From JACKAQ01 sp965227145 (GTDB taxonomy: Bacteria > Calditrichota > Calditrichia > RBG-13-44-9 > J075): 64,000 nt of DNA. The notes below the pieces were generated by a model, which saw only the letters and a program-made list of their open reading frames with translations, did not search any database and was not told the origin of the DNA. Below, piece by piece: positions 9,006 through 17,256 of this stretch (its first letter is position 1; the number at the start of each line of letters is the position of its first letter). Position numbers and translations under genes: made by a program. The stretch lies in the NCBI GenBank assembly GCA_965227145.1, contig OZ245730.1, positions 5,332,001 to 5,396,000 of the forward strand, read 5' to 3'.

Positions 9006-9803
9006 TTATTTATCAGCAAATGCGTTGATGATAAATTCGCGGGAAGTCAGCGGATTGATTTTATCCTCAAATTCCAGAATGATGCCGGAAATATTCGGGC
9101 GGGTTTTGCGGATAAATCCCAAAATTTCCGCATAGGGAATGTAGCCGTTGCCGATGGGCGTAAAATTCAATCGACCCTGTTCCGGCGCTGTCGCATCAAT
9201 CAGATGCAACAGGAGGGGAATGTTGCGGTTGCCAAAAAAATTGATCATCTGGTAGCACCACTCCACTGCTTCGGCGGTTTCGAATCCCAATTTGTGATGA
9301 AACAGCCGGGGAATATCCAGCACCGGCATAATATCAATGCCGTTCAGGTGCGTTAACGTAAACAGCGCCAGATATTTTTTGATATTCCGCTCCGCTTCCG
9401 CCTTGCCTTCGGCCATAAAATAATTTTCGAGATATAATTCGACAGCATCTTTTTTGAGCTGATCGGCAATTTTTACCAGATCGTCAATTTTCACCCGTTC
9501 ATCAAAATGCAGGATGTAATTTGGCTTCGGTGTGCCCTTCACAAAACGGGTCAACTGGCTGCGATAATCGCCGCCGGAAAAATCTGCATTGAGATAGCCT
9601 TCGGCATGAAAATATACATTTTGAAAACTGGTTTGCTGCGATTGCAACTGCTGTAACACATCCGGATTTGCCAGCATAGCCGCGTTCACATAAATTTGCA
9701 CCGGATCGAACTCGCTTTGTTTGGCAAATGCGAGGGTATCCAGCGGATCGTACTGAAAATTATAGGACACGGAATTGGCAATGCCAATCGGCGGATGCGC
9801 CAT
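9006..9803 (-). CDS. Xylose-isomerase-like TIM-barrel protein (sugar phosphate isomerase/epimerase superfamily)
   Basis: A 265-residue cytosolic protein with alternating strands and helices and acidic/His residues at strand ends, including YFHAEGYLN, PNYILHFDE, LYLENYF and LLLHLIDAT. This fits the AP-endonuclease-2/xylose-isomerase-like barrel, whose members bind divalent metal and isomerise sugars or cleave related substrates. The exact reaction cannot be told. The ribosome site GGGAGAG lies 7-13 nt before ATG at 9803. The start sits only 17 nt after the U-run of the terminator of the upstream gene, so it either has a buried promoter or depends on read-through. Confidence 0.65.
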   Translation of the reverse strand: MAHPPIGIANSVSYNFQYDPLDTLAFAKQSEFDPVQIYVNAAMLANPDVLQQLQSQQTSFQNVYFHAEGYLNADFSGGDYRSQLTRFVKGTPKPNYILHFDERVKIDDLVKIADQLKKDAVELYLENYFMAEGKAEAERNIKKYLALFTLTHLNGIDIMPVLDIPRLFHHKLGFETAEAVEWCYQMINFFGNRNIPLLLHLIDATAPEQGRLNFTPIGNGYIPYAEILGFIRKTRPNISGIILEFEDKINPLTSREFIINAFADK

Positions 9804-9820
9804 TCGTCACTCTCCCGGTT

Positions 9821-9863
9821 AAAAAAAAGCCGACGCGGATATTGCGATACCTTACGCGTCGGC
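9821..9863 (-). terminator. Rho-independent terminator of the HMA lipoprotein gene
   Basis: On the minus strand: stem GCCGACGCG (9855-9863) pairing with 9829-9837, then eight U (9821-9828). It lies 29 nt past the HMA gene stop and directly in front of the next gene's ribosome site. Confidence 0.88.
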
Positions 9864-9892
9864 CATATTTTCAAAATACTGTTTTTTATCGC

Positions 9893-10225
9893 TTACTGAA
9901 CGACAGTTGCAGAGTAACCCGCTTTTTCGATCGTTGCTAAAATTTCATCGGTATTGGTTTTGGATGCGTCAAATTCAACATCGCAGGCATTTTCTTCCAA
10001 CGATACTTTACCTTTGATAATGCCATTTTGCTTTGCCAACGCCGTTTCGATGCTGTTTACACAGCTGCCGCAGGTCATTCCTTCAACACTCAATTTAACA
10101 TTTTCTGCTTTCACAACCTGTGCTTCGGTTTGCGCAGCGCTGTTGTCGCTTTTCTCGCAGCTGCTCAACATCACACTACCAACCAACACCATCATTGCCA
10201 TCAATAGCACCAACACACGTTTCAT
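9893..10225 (-). CDS. Heavy-metal-associated (MerP/CopZ-like) lipoprotein
   Basis: A 110-residue exported protein. A signal peptide ending VMLSSC gives a lipid-anchored Cys, then a short linker and one HMA domain with the metal site GMTCGSC (about residues 49-55). The domain keeps the beta-alpha-beta-beta-alpha-beta length and ends GYSATVV. Such domains bind Cu(I), Hg(II) or Zn(II) by the two Cys; the metal here is unknown. Lipid anchoring suggests periplasmic metal capture rather than cytosolic chaperoning. No P-type ATPase or mer gene is adjacent. Monocistronic by its own promoter and terminator. Confidence 0.85.
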   Translation of the reverse strand: MKRVLVLLMAMMVLVGSVMLSSCEKSDNSAAQTEAQVVKAENVKLSVEGMTCGSCVNSIETALAKQNGIIKGKVSLEENACDVEFDASKTNTDEILATIEKAGYSATVVQ

Positions 10226-10265
10226 AAATCCACCCTTTCGTTATGTGATTTTAGAAGTATCACCA

Positions 10266-10294
10266 AAATTAAAACAATCCGGTTTCCGATGCAA
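10266..10294 (-). promoter_or_regulatory. Predicted sigma70-like promoter of the HMA lipoprotein gene
   Basis: On the minus strand TTGCAT (10294-10289), 17-bp spacer, TAATTT (10271-10266), about 40 bp before the start codon. Confidence 0.5.
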
Positions 10295-10401
10295 GCGAAT
10301 TCAATCCGGTCGAATGATTGGAATAATGCGAGGATTTTTCCGGTTTGAAACCGTGTGAACTCATCGTAAATTCGCCACAAAAAAACCGGAGTCATAATAT
10401 T

Positions 10402-11883
10402 TTGCGAACAAAAATCAAACTTCCTTACCTATTGTTTTTATTGATATTGAATCTGTTTGGATGCAGCACATCGAATGTGCAGAAAGCGCCGGAACCACCG
10501 GCTGCGCGGGATGCGATCGTCCGGTGGCTCAACACCGGGCAGGCAATTCCGGAACGTATGATTTCGGCAGAAACCCGCCGGATTTCCGAACGATTGGGCA
10601 TTGCGTACACCGGCGTTTCCCGGAAAGAATTGATCCAGTACGATATCGACAGCGCGATTTTGCGGGAAATTCGCCAGAAAAGCGCAACATTTTCGCTCAC
10701 AGAATCCCGGTTGGCTGACGGTTTTTCGACCATTGAAATCATCATTCCGGAACGGGAAGATACCTTGACATTTTATTTCCAGCAGGGAAAGCTGGTGACA
10801 CCAGTAGAATATTTTTCGCGAAACTGGCAGCGCGAACTGACTCGATATTTTGATTATCGCATCAGCAATCCGGCCAATTTCAACCGGCGCGCAGCAAAAG
10901 AAATGCGCGATTTCACCGAGAAAATGCTCGATTTTCTGGAAATTGACGCGGCCGGACGCCAACGGTTGGAGCAGGAAAAAATCATCTATTTTTTGTGCGA
11001 TTCGCCCGAAGAAATTGAGCAGGTGAGCGGATTTAACACGCGCGGCATTTATCTGCTGGGCATCGATGCGATTATCAGCCAGTTCAACGCCCATTTTCAC
11101 GAAGTGGCGCATTTGCTGATCAATTATAAATTGCAGCAATTGCCGCTCTACACCCACCCGTTTTTGCAGGAGGGCTTTGCCGCAGCGGTGGGTGGCCGGG
11201 GCGATAAATCCACCGAAGTGATCCTCAATTTGGGTCGTTTTCTCCAAAAAAGTGAATTTTTACCCTACAAAGAGTTGCTCAATCCCCAACAGTTCACCGG
11301 ACAGGATGCATCGCTGAGTTATCCCGCCAGCGCGTTTTACAACCGTTTCTTGCTGGATGAATGGGGATTGCCGCGCTATCTGGAATTTTACCGGAAATAC
11401 AGCCGGACAACGCCCGTTCGCAATGCAATTGCGGCGTCCCAACTGCCGGTGGACAGCATTTTTGCGGCATATCTGGATGCAAATGCGGATCTGAATCCAA
11501 TTTCTTTTCTGGAAAATTTTCCGGAAACAGCGGCTGTGATTGACGCCGATTGGGGCAGTATTTGGGAAAATGGCGATACCTATTTTTTTGATTTGCGCGG
11601 CAGCATCCGGTTGACGCCACCCGATCCGCCGAAAGCGTTTTTCAGCAAGGAATTCCGGGAAATTTTCCCGGATGTGCGCTATTCCGGCGAGCGTTACGTG
11701 CTGTCTGTCAGCGAAAATGAGGTGAAGCTATTCGATTTTTACACCGCCAAACTGGTGGCCATTTACGCGAAAGGCTTATCGCTGGCACAGCAAACCATTC
11801 AGCAACCGGACGGGAATTTCCGCTTCGCAATTCGCAAAAATGCGTTTTCTGTGCCGCTCACGACCATGCGCATCGCGCAGTAA
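10402..11883 (+). CDS. Lipoprotein with zinc-metallopeptidase-like (HExxH) domain
   Basis: A 493-residue exported protein. I place the start at TTG 10402: GGAG lies 10 nt upstream, and the product then opens MRTKIKLPYLLFLLILNLFG followed by CSTS, a clean lipobox; a longer TTG frame from 10345 has no such signal. The middle contains FHEVAHLLINYKL, an HExxH zinc motif, and FLQEGFAAAVGG about 25 residues later supplies a plausible Glu third ligand, as in gluzincins. The C-terminal third looks like beta-rich scaffold. Substrate unknown. It stands alone and is followed by a repeat-rich gap. Confidence 0.65.
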   Translation: MRTKIKLPYLLFLLILNLFGCSTSNVQKAPEPPAARDAIVRWLNTGQAIPERMISAETRRISERLGIAYTGVSRKELIQYDIDSAILREIRQKSATFSLTESRLADGFSTIEIIIPEREDTLTFYFQQGKLVTPVEYFSRNWQRELTRYFDYRISNPANFNRRAAKEMRDFTEKMLDFLEIDAAGRQRLEQEKIIYFLCDSPEEIEQVSGFNTRGIYLLGIDAIISQFNAHFHEVAHLLINYKLQQLPLYTHPFLQEGFAAAVGGRGDKSTEVILNLGRFLQKSEFLPYKELLNPQQFTGQDASLSYPASAFYNRFLLDEWGLPRYLEFYRKYSRTTPVRNAIAASQLPVDSIFAAYLDANADLNPISFLENFPETAAVIDADWGSIWENGDTYFFDLRGSIRLTPPDPPKAFFSKEFREIFPDVRYSGERYVLSVSENEVKLFDFYTAKLVAIYAKGLSLAQQTIQQPDGNFRFAIRKNAFSVPLTTMRIAQ

Positions 11884-11885
11884 TT

Positions 11886-12052
11886 TTCTGGATTCTGGAT
11901 TCTGGATTCTGGATATCGAGCGTTTTTGCAACAAACTTATAGATGTTTGTAGCGGCGCGGCCGCGCCTGTTTTTTTGAACCACGATTCATTTGAAAAATG
12001 CGAAAAAATCCCGCATCCAGAACCCCGCATCCAAAATCCACAATCCCACCCT
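11886..12052. repeat. Tandem TTCTGGA repeat and inverted remnant
   Basis: Four perfect tandem copies of TTCTGGA (11886-11913) follow the lipoprotein stop. Near the other end ATCCAGAA (about 12014) and other ATCC-rich runs give the complementary sequence. A 14-bp palindrome GGCGCGGCCGCGCC lies between (11954-11967). No coding potential; this looks like a degenerate dispersed element. Confidence 0.5.
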
Positions 12053-12133
12053 AAAGTTTTTTCCGGTTTATCCGAATGTTAGGTTTTGAGCGGAATAGCC
12101 ATCGCTCAAATTTCACAAAAAAGGAGTTTGGAT

Positions 12134-12526
12134 ATGAACTGGAAGTTATGGCTTTGCCTGATAAGCGTTGGATTACCGTTACTTGCCCAGAGCACACCGG
12201 AATCATCCATCGAAAATAATGCACCCGTTGCCCTGTCGGTTTATCCGGGTGATGCGAAAGTGACCGTCAACTGGCTGGTGAGCGAAAGTCACCAGAGTTT
12301 GTGTTTGTTTGTGGAACGCAGTACGGACGGCAGCGTGTTTACCGTCGTCAGCGAATTTCCCGGGAAAGCGGCCAACGGCACTGCATCGCGGTTCGAATTT
12401 GTGGACGGCAGCGTGCGCAACAGCGAGCGCTATTTTTATCGCATCACCAGCATCGATGCGGCGCAGCAGTTGTGGCATTCCGCGCCGGCGGAAGTGCGTC
12501 CGCAACCATTTGTCAGCGAAAAGTGA
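12134..12526 (+). CDS. Small secreted protein with one fibronectin type III-like domain
   Basis: 130 residues: signal peptide MNWKLWLCLISVGLPLLAQS, then a single beta-sandwich of about 95 residues. PVALSVYPGDAKVTVNWLV, then FVERSTDGSVF and RYFYRITSIDA follow the Fn3 strand pattern. The start at 12134 is fixed by AAGGAG 7 nt upstream. No catalytic motif. Such isolated domains usually bind surfaces or partners; the role is unknown. Confidence 0.65.
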   Translation: MNWKLWLCLISVGLPLLAQSTPESSIENNAPVALSVYPGDAKVTVNWLVSESHQSLCLFVERSTDGSVFTVVSEFPGKAANGTASRFEFVDGSVRNSERYFYRITSIDAAQQLWHSAPAEVRPQPFVSEK

Positions 12527-12568
12527 TCTCTGTTGCAAATCAATAAAGTTTAAAAACCTCATCATCTC

Positions 12569-12613
12569 AAGTCGGGGTTTGGTTTTTCGGAACCGGATCC
12601 CGGCTTTTGTTTT
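12569..12613 (+). terminator. Probable terminator after the Fn3 gene
   Basis: AAGTCGGG (12569-12576) pairs with CCCGGCTT with one G-U pair, inner GGTT/AACC, followed by TTTTGTTTT. The stem is interrupted, so moderate support. Confidence 0.45.
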
Positions 12614-12674
12614 GAAATGAGTGCGCGTTGGGTTAATTTTGGATTCACAAAACGCCAAAAACCGGGAGCGCGCC

Positions 12675-15353
12675 ATGCACTTCACACCGCCTTTTCCATC
12701 TGCTAATCAGCTCAAAAAAGAATATATTCGCTCGGACATCACTTTTTATCGTGCACAGAATGCGCTGGAAATGGATAATATCACCCTGTTGGCCCGCAGC
12801 GGCGACAGCTACCATTTTCTGGTGGAAGACCGTTTCGAGGATTACGATGTGCATGTATCCATTGCCGAGCACAATTTGCGGCACACCTGCAAATGCGCCT
12901 CGATGCTCAAATGCTGCCATCATGCGGCGGCGGCACTGCTGATGCTGGAGAAGGAAATGCGCAAAACCCTCGTCCAGCCATCCGGTGAAGGCGAGGCGTA
13001 TCTCCGCGAGGAGATGATCGAACGGGTGCTCCGTGAACGCGAAGAACGTGCCGAAACGGAGGATTACCGGCTGACGGTGGCGGACAATATTTACGGCGTG
13101 CATCAACTGCGTTCGGAATCGGGCAGAATTTACGCGCTCACCATCCGCGATTTTGAGCGCAGCAGCGGCTACTGCTCCTGCCCCGATTTCAAAACGAACA
13201 AACTGGGCACCTGCAAACATTTAATTTTTGCCCGGAAGCAGATTTCGCGAAGTTATCCGGTGCAAAAACTCACCCAGACCCAACCGTATCCGTTTGTGGA
13301 AATTTTTGCCGATCCGCACAACAATTACCAAATCACCTATTTTTACAAAGATAAATTGACGCTCGGCGTGGCATCGTTGCTGGAAAAACATTTTCGCGGA
13401 CAGCGACACATCAGTCCGGAAAATTATCCGCAATTTCTGGAATTTCTGGAAGCAGCGGCGGCGCACAAAAAAATTCTGGTTCGCCCGGAAGTGCACACGA
13501 TTATCGAAAAACATTTCGAGCGGGAATCGATGCGCAAGCTGGCGGAGAATATTACGCCAGCGCTCGATCAGCTGAAAATCGCGCCGTTTCCCTATCAAAA
13601 AGAAGGCATTTTGTTCTCGCTGTTCAAACCGGGTGCGATTATCGCGGACGAAATGGGGTTGGGCAAAACGCTGCAAGCCATCGCCACGGCGGTGCTCAAA
13701 AAGGAAATTTACGGTTTGCGGCGCACGCTGGTGGTTTGTCCCGCATCGCTGAAATTTCAATGGCAGCAGGAAATCGAGCGATTTTGCCACGAAAAAGCGC
13801 TGGTGGTGGAAGGCGGCAGAAAGCAGCGACAAACCATTTACCGGGAAAACACGGCGTATTTTCTCATCGCCAATTACGAAGCGGTGATGCGTGATTTGAG
13901 CACGATTATCGCCAATCCGCCGGACATGATTATTCTGGACGAAGCCCAGCGCATCAAAAATTACACCACCAAAACCTCATACGCCGTGAAGGCGATTCCC
14001 AAAAAACATTCGCTGGTGATCACCGGAACGCCCATCGAGAACCGGCTCGGCGATCTCTATTCGATCATGAATTTTGTGGACCCGGAAATTCTGGCACCGC
14101 TGTGGGAATTTTCCATGAACCACTGCTATTTTGACAAATCGAAAAAAAATATGATCACCGGATATTTCAATTTGCAGGCGCTGAAGGAACGCATTTCGCC
14201 CTGGCTGATCCGCCGGGAGAAAAAGGATGTGATGGAACAATTACCGGATCTGCAGGAAATCAACATTCCGGTAATTTTGCATCCACTGCAGGAAGAAATG
14301 CACAGCGGTTTTGCCCGCTCGCTGATGCCCATTTTGATGAAAAAGCACAAAACTATTTTCGATATGCAGCGCATCCAGCAATTGCTGATGAGCATGCGCA
14401 TGGCTTGCAATTCCACCTTTTTGCTGGATAATGAAACCAATCATTCGCCCAAACTGGACGAACTACAGGAAATTTTGCTGGACAAACTGGACATCAAAAC
14501 CAGCGGCAAAAAGGTGATCATTTTTTCGGAATTCAAAACTATGCTGCGGCTGATCGGGAAAATGCTCAATGCCAACGGGATTGGCAGCGCAACCCTCACC
14601 GGCGATGTGCCCGTGAAAAACCGCAAAAACGTGATCGCCGAATTTCGCGACAATCCGGAATGCCAGGTTTTGCTGGCCTCCGAAGCCGGCGGCACCGGAC
14701 TGAATCTGCAATTTGCCGATACGGTTATCAATTTTGAGCTGCCCTGGAATCCGGCGCGGAAAAATCAGCGGATCGGACGGATTCACCGCATCGGGCAAAA
14801 AAGCAGCAAAATTACGGTAATTAATCTGATCGCACGGAACAGCATTGAGGAACGCATTCAGGGCGGCATTGTGCTCAAGGAATCGCTGTTCGACGCAGTG
14901 TTGAACGAAGGCAGTGTCACCGACGAGGTCGATTTCAGCAAGAAAGGTCGCGCAACCTTTATCGATCAGGTGCAAAAACTGGTGAAGCCGTTTGAGGAAG
15001 TGCCGGATGAAGAATCGCGGGAAAGCGTGATGGGCAGCTTTGCCCAGCCGCACGATTTTGCCCCGGCAGAGGCACTGGAAGATCCGGCGGAAACCCTCGT
15101 CGATGAACCGGCGGAGCCAGCCGTTGCGGAAACGGTTGCCGCTGAACAGACGGAAAAACCTGCGCAATCTGCACCCGACGAATTGGAAAATACATTAAAT
15201 CAGGGATTGCAATTCCTGAGCGGATTGATGCAAATGGCCACCGGCAAACCGCTCGTCACCGACGATGCCGCCGTGGAAATCAATCGCGAAACCGGGGAGG
15301 TTGTGTTCCGGTTTAAATTGCCGGATTCGGGGAAAAGGATAAAGGATAAGTGA
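12675..15353 (+). CDS. SNF2-family helicase with two SWIM zinc fingers
   Basis: An 892-residue SF2 ATPase of the Swi2/Snf2 group. ATG 12675 is chosen because GGGAG lies 6 nt upstream; a longer GTG frame lacks this. The N-terminal region holds two SWIM-type zinc motifs, CKCASMLKCCHH (about 73-84) and CSCPDFKTNKLGTCKH (about 166-181). Helicase motifs follow in order: DEMGLGKT (about 325), DEAQ (about 421), TGTPIENR, GGTGLNLQ (about 675) and RIGRIHRIGQ (about 700). A 150-residue acidic, low-complexity tail precedes the end. Bacterial relatives (RapA-like, SWIM-SNF2) remodel protein-nucleic-acid complexes; the target is unknown. The final codons lie in a GATAAAGGATAAAG repeat. Confidence 0.9.
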   Translation: MHFTPPFPSANQLKKEYIRSDITFYRAQNALEMDNITLLARSGDSYHFLVEDRFEDYDVHVSIAEHNLRHTCKCASMLKCCHHAAAALLMLEKEMRKTLVQPSGEGEAYLREEMIERVLREREERAETEDYRLTVADNIYGVHQLRSESGRIYALTIRDFERSSGYCSCPDFKTNKLGTCKHLIFARKQISRSYPVQKLTQTQPYPFVEIFADPHNNYQITYFYKDKLTLGVASLLEKHFRGQRHISPENYPQFLEFLEAAAAHKKILVRPEVHTIIEKHFERESMRKLAENITPALDQLKIAPFPYQKEGILFSLFKPGAIIADEMGLGKTLQAIATAVLKKEIYGLRRTLVVCPASLKFQWQQEIERFCHEKALVVEGGRKQRQTIYRENTAYFLIANYEAVMRDLSTIIANPPDMIILDEAQRIKNYTTKTSYAVKAIPKKHSLVITGTPIENRLGDLYSIMNFVDPEILAPLWEFSMNHCYFDKSKKNMITGYFNLQALKERISPWLIRREKKDVMEQLPDLQEINIPVILHPLQEEMHSGFARSLMPILMKKHKTIFDMQRIQQLLMSMRMACNSTFLLDNETNHSPKLDELQEILLDKLDIKTSGKKVIIFSEFKTMLRLIGKMLNANGIGSATLTGDVPVKNRKNVIAEFRDNPECQVLLASEAGGTGLNLQFADTVINFELPWNPARKNQRIGRIHRIGQKSSKITVINLIARNSIEERIQGGIVLKESLFDAVLNEGSVTDEVDFSKKGRATFIDQVQKLVKPFEEVPDEESRESVMGSFAQPHDFAPAEALEDPAETLVDEPAEPAVAETVAAEQTEKPAQSAPDELENTLNQGLQFLSGLMQMATGKPLVTDDAAVEINRETGEVVFRFKLPDSGKRIKDK

Positions 15354-15451
15354 TAAAGGATAAAAAAGGGAAAAGGGGAAATGTGGGTGTTCAGCGTTTC
15401 CGGCGTGGAACGGTCGTAACCCTCAGCCAACAATCTATCCTTTATCCTTTG
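15335..15451. repeat. Inverted GGATAAAG repeats across two convergent gene ends
   Basis: GGATAAAGGATAA and GATAAAGGATAAAA at 15337-15363 face ATCCTTTATCCTTT at 15438-15451. The left copy encodes the C-terminus and stop of the helicase, the right copy the C-terminus of TrmK. Opposed arms about 70-80 bp apart could form a hairpin in both transcripts. Confidence 0.5.
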
Positions 15452-16169
15452 CGAATGGTTTGGCTATTTCAATCGCGCTATCCAATTGTTTTAAATAGAC
15501 TTGAAAGGACGGTTCCTGCTGTTCGATAAACGGCATGCGGACTGCCAGATACGGTTTGAGATAGGTCAAAAATTGATACAACCCCGGATGTTGCGCTTCA
15601 AATAAACGTGGACCGAAATGCCAGATGAGGCTATTTTCCGCCGGATCAGTGCCGCGCTGCGCCAACGCCAGATGATAGAAATTTCCCCGATCGAACACCA
15701 AATCTTCTTTCGCAGTGAAAAATCCCAGATCCCGCAATACTGCTCGCAATTTTACAAAATAGCGCGATGGCGCCAGCACCAGCGAAGAAACGCCCGCCAG
15801 TTTTTCGGGATCTGCGGTTAAAATATTCGAGATCGCGGTTTCGCCGATGCCGGCAATCACCAGGCAATCGGCTTCGCCGGGTTGCAGCGGCGCCAAACCG
15901 GAGCCGGTTCGCAAATCGATGCGATGTCGATCCGCTTCATTTTCGAAAATATTCAGCCGCCAGAATTGGTCAATGTAATGCGGCTGCAATTCCACGCCGA
16001 TTGCCCGGATTTCCGGACGCGATTGCACCAGTTTTTTGATCAGCCGGCCGTGATCGTAACCGATATCCGCAACGCAGCGAACATCCGCCGGGATCAGCGC
16101 GGCAACGGCATCCAGCCGGTTGGGCAGCACCGCCGGCGATGGTTTCCGGTTGACATCATTTTTTGGCAC
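15435..16169 (-). CDS. trmK: tRNA (adenine22-N1)-methyltransferase TrmK
   Basis: A 244-residue SAM-dependent methyltransferase that modifies A22 in the D-arm region of tRNA. The SAM-binding motif I appears as CVADIGYDHGRLI (about 32-44), and the catalytic neighbourhood as LVIAGIGETAISNIL, both typical of the TrmK/YqfN family. Length is close to the family norm. The start overlaps the end of the membrane-protein gene at 16156-16572 by 14 nt, which suggests translational coupling. Its last codons are formed by an ATCCTTTATCCTTT repeat copy. Confidence 0.85.
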   Translation of the reverse strand: MPKNDVNRKPSPAVLPNRLDAVAALIPADVRCVADIGYDHGRLIKKLVQSRPEIRAIGVELQPHYIDQFWRLNIFENEADRHRIDLRTGSGLAPLQPGEADCLVIAGIGETAISNILTADPEKLAGVSSLVLAPSRYFVKLRAVLRDLGFFTAKEDLVFDRGNFYHLALAQRGTDPAENSLIWHFGPRLFEAQHPGLYQFLTYLKPYLAVRMPFIEQQEPSFQVYLKQLDSAIEIAKPFAKDKG

Positions 16170-16572
16170 GTTTCCCTTTTCCCGCCGGTTTTCCGGGTGA
16201 AATTTTCAGCAATTTGCGGTTGAGCAAGGTTAATCCGCCCAAAATCGCACCGCTGGCAGCGCCGATGAACAAGGATACAAGAATCAGATACAGTTTGGGA
16301 TTCAACGGCACATCGTAAATTTCCGGATAATTTATTGCCCAGCGATCAAAAAATATTACTGTGAGAATCGAAGAAAAAATCGCTGCCAGCAATCCAACGG
16401 CAAATGCGTGCTGAAAAAGTTGATCGCCCACTTTTTTCGCGAGAACAAATGATGCAACAACCCAGAATAACAGCCACAACACCCATTCGATGCCCACGGC
16501 TAAACCCAGTACAGCCAGTGCGCCCATCACAAATCCGAAATCCGACAGCAATGTGACCAATCGCCAATTCAT
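16156..16572 (-). CDS. Small four-helix membrane protein, unknown function
   Basis: 138 residues with four predicted membrane helices: about 10-30, 33-50, 55-78 and 94-115 (VSLFIGAASGAILGGLTLL). A strongly basic C-terminal tail ends KGKRAKK. I do not recognise a family with confidence. It lies upstream of and overlaps trmK, so the two are probably co-transcribed. The basic tail is expected on the cytosolic side. Confidence 0.65.
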   Translation of the reverse strand: MNWRLVTLLSDFGFVMGALAVLGLAVGIEWVLWLLFWVVASFVLAKKVGDQLFQHAFAVGLLAAIFSSILTVIFFDRWAINYPEIYDVPLNPKLYLILVSLFIGAASGAILGGLTLLNRKLLKISPGKPAGKGKRAKK

Positions 16573-16767
16573 ATTATCCCCAATTTTTCAATTTTCCAGC
16601 ATATTGATTTATTGTGCAGTACATTAAGTTTACGGAGAAAGCGGCATATTTTCAAGCCCCAAGCGAAGCTGCGGAGTTTACATTTGCTTTGCATTTTTAA
16701 TAGGTGCGTATTATACTTTAATGCAGTTTAACAGGCACCATTTTTAGCAGAGGATAAGCAAATCCAC

Positions 16768-17220
16768 ATGAAACTTTCGGACGCTATCGACGAAATTATC
16801 ATCGAAATGTCGCCCGCCGATGGCGACAAATTTTCGGTTATCGAGCACTTGCTGGATGTGGCAATAACCGCAGGAAAAGTGCAAAACCGCGAGCAGGCAC
16901 TCAACGATCTGATCGAACGGGAACGGTATCTTTCCACCGGATACGAAAACGGGCTGGCAGTGCCGCACGCCAAATCCACCGCGGTTTCCGAAATTGTGCT
17001 GGTTTTCGGGCTCTACCGGGAAGGCATCGATTTCGATTCGCTGGATGGCTTGCCCACCCATTTTGTGTTTTTGCTGCTCTCGCCGGTGGATACCAGCGGT
17101 CCGCATTTGCAGGCGCTGGCCTTGCTGGCACGCAATTTCCAAACCCCGGAAATTACCCAGCAACTGCTGCGCGCCACATCATTAAGCGATGTGCATAACA
17201 TATTGAAAACATTTAAGTAA
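16768..17220 (+). CDS. PTS EIIA (mannitol/fructose, PtsN-like) domain protein
   Basis: 150 residues, a single EIIA-2 domain. The phosphoryl-accepting His is visible in LAVPHAK (His67), with the helix STGYENG before it and LLLSPVD after it as in PtsN/FruA-type domains. No EIIB/EIIC transporter gene is nearby, so it probably acts as a regulatory EIIA or as a sensor domain in a nitrogen-type phosphorelay. The prenyl synthase starts 36 bp downstream on the same strand, possibly co-transcribed. Confidence 0.85.
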   Translation: MKLSDAIDEIIIEMSPADGDKFSVIEHLLDVAITAGKVQNREQALNDLIERERYLSTGYENGLAVPHAKSTAVSEIVLVFGLYREGIDFDSLDGLPTHFVFLLLSPVDTSGPHLQALALLARNFQTPEITQQLLRATSLSDVHNILKTFK

Positions 17221-17256
17221 GATCCATCAAACAGAACCCCAAACCCCCAGAGTTTT

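Noticed and set aside
11954..11967. GGCGCGGCCGCGCC palindrome as an operator
   Set aside because: Lies in repeat debris, far from a promoter; it is more likely part of the element.
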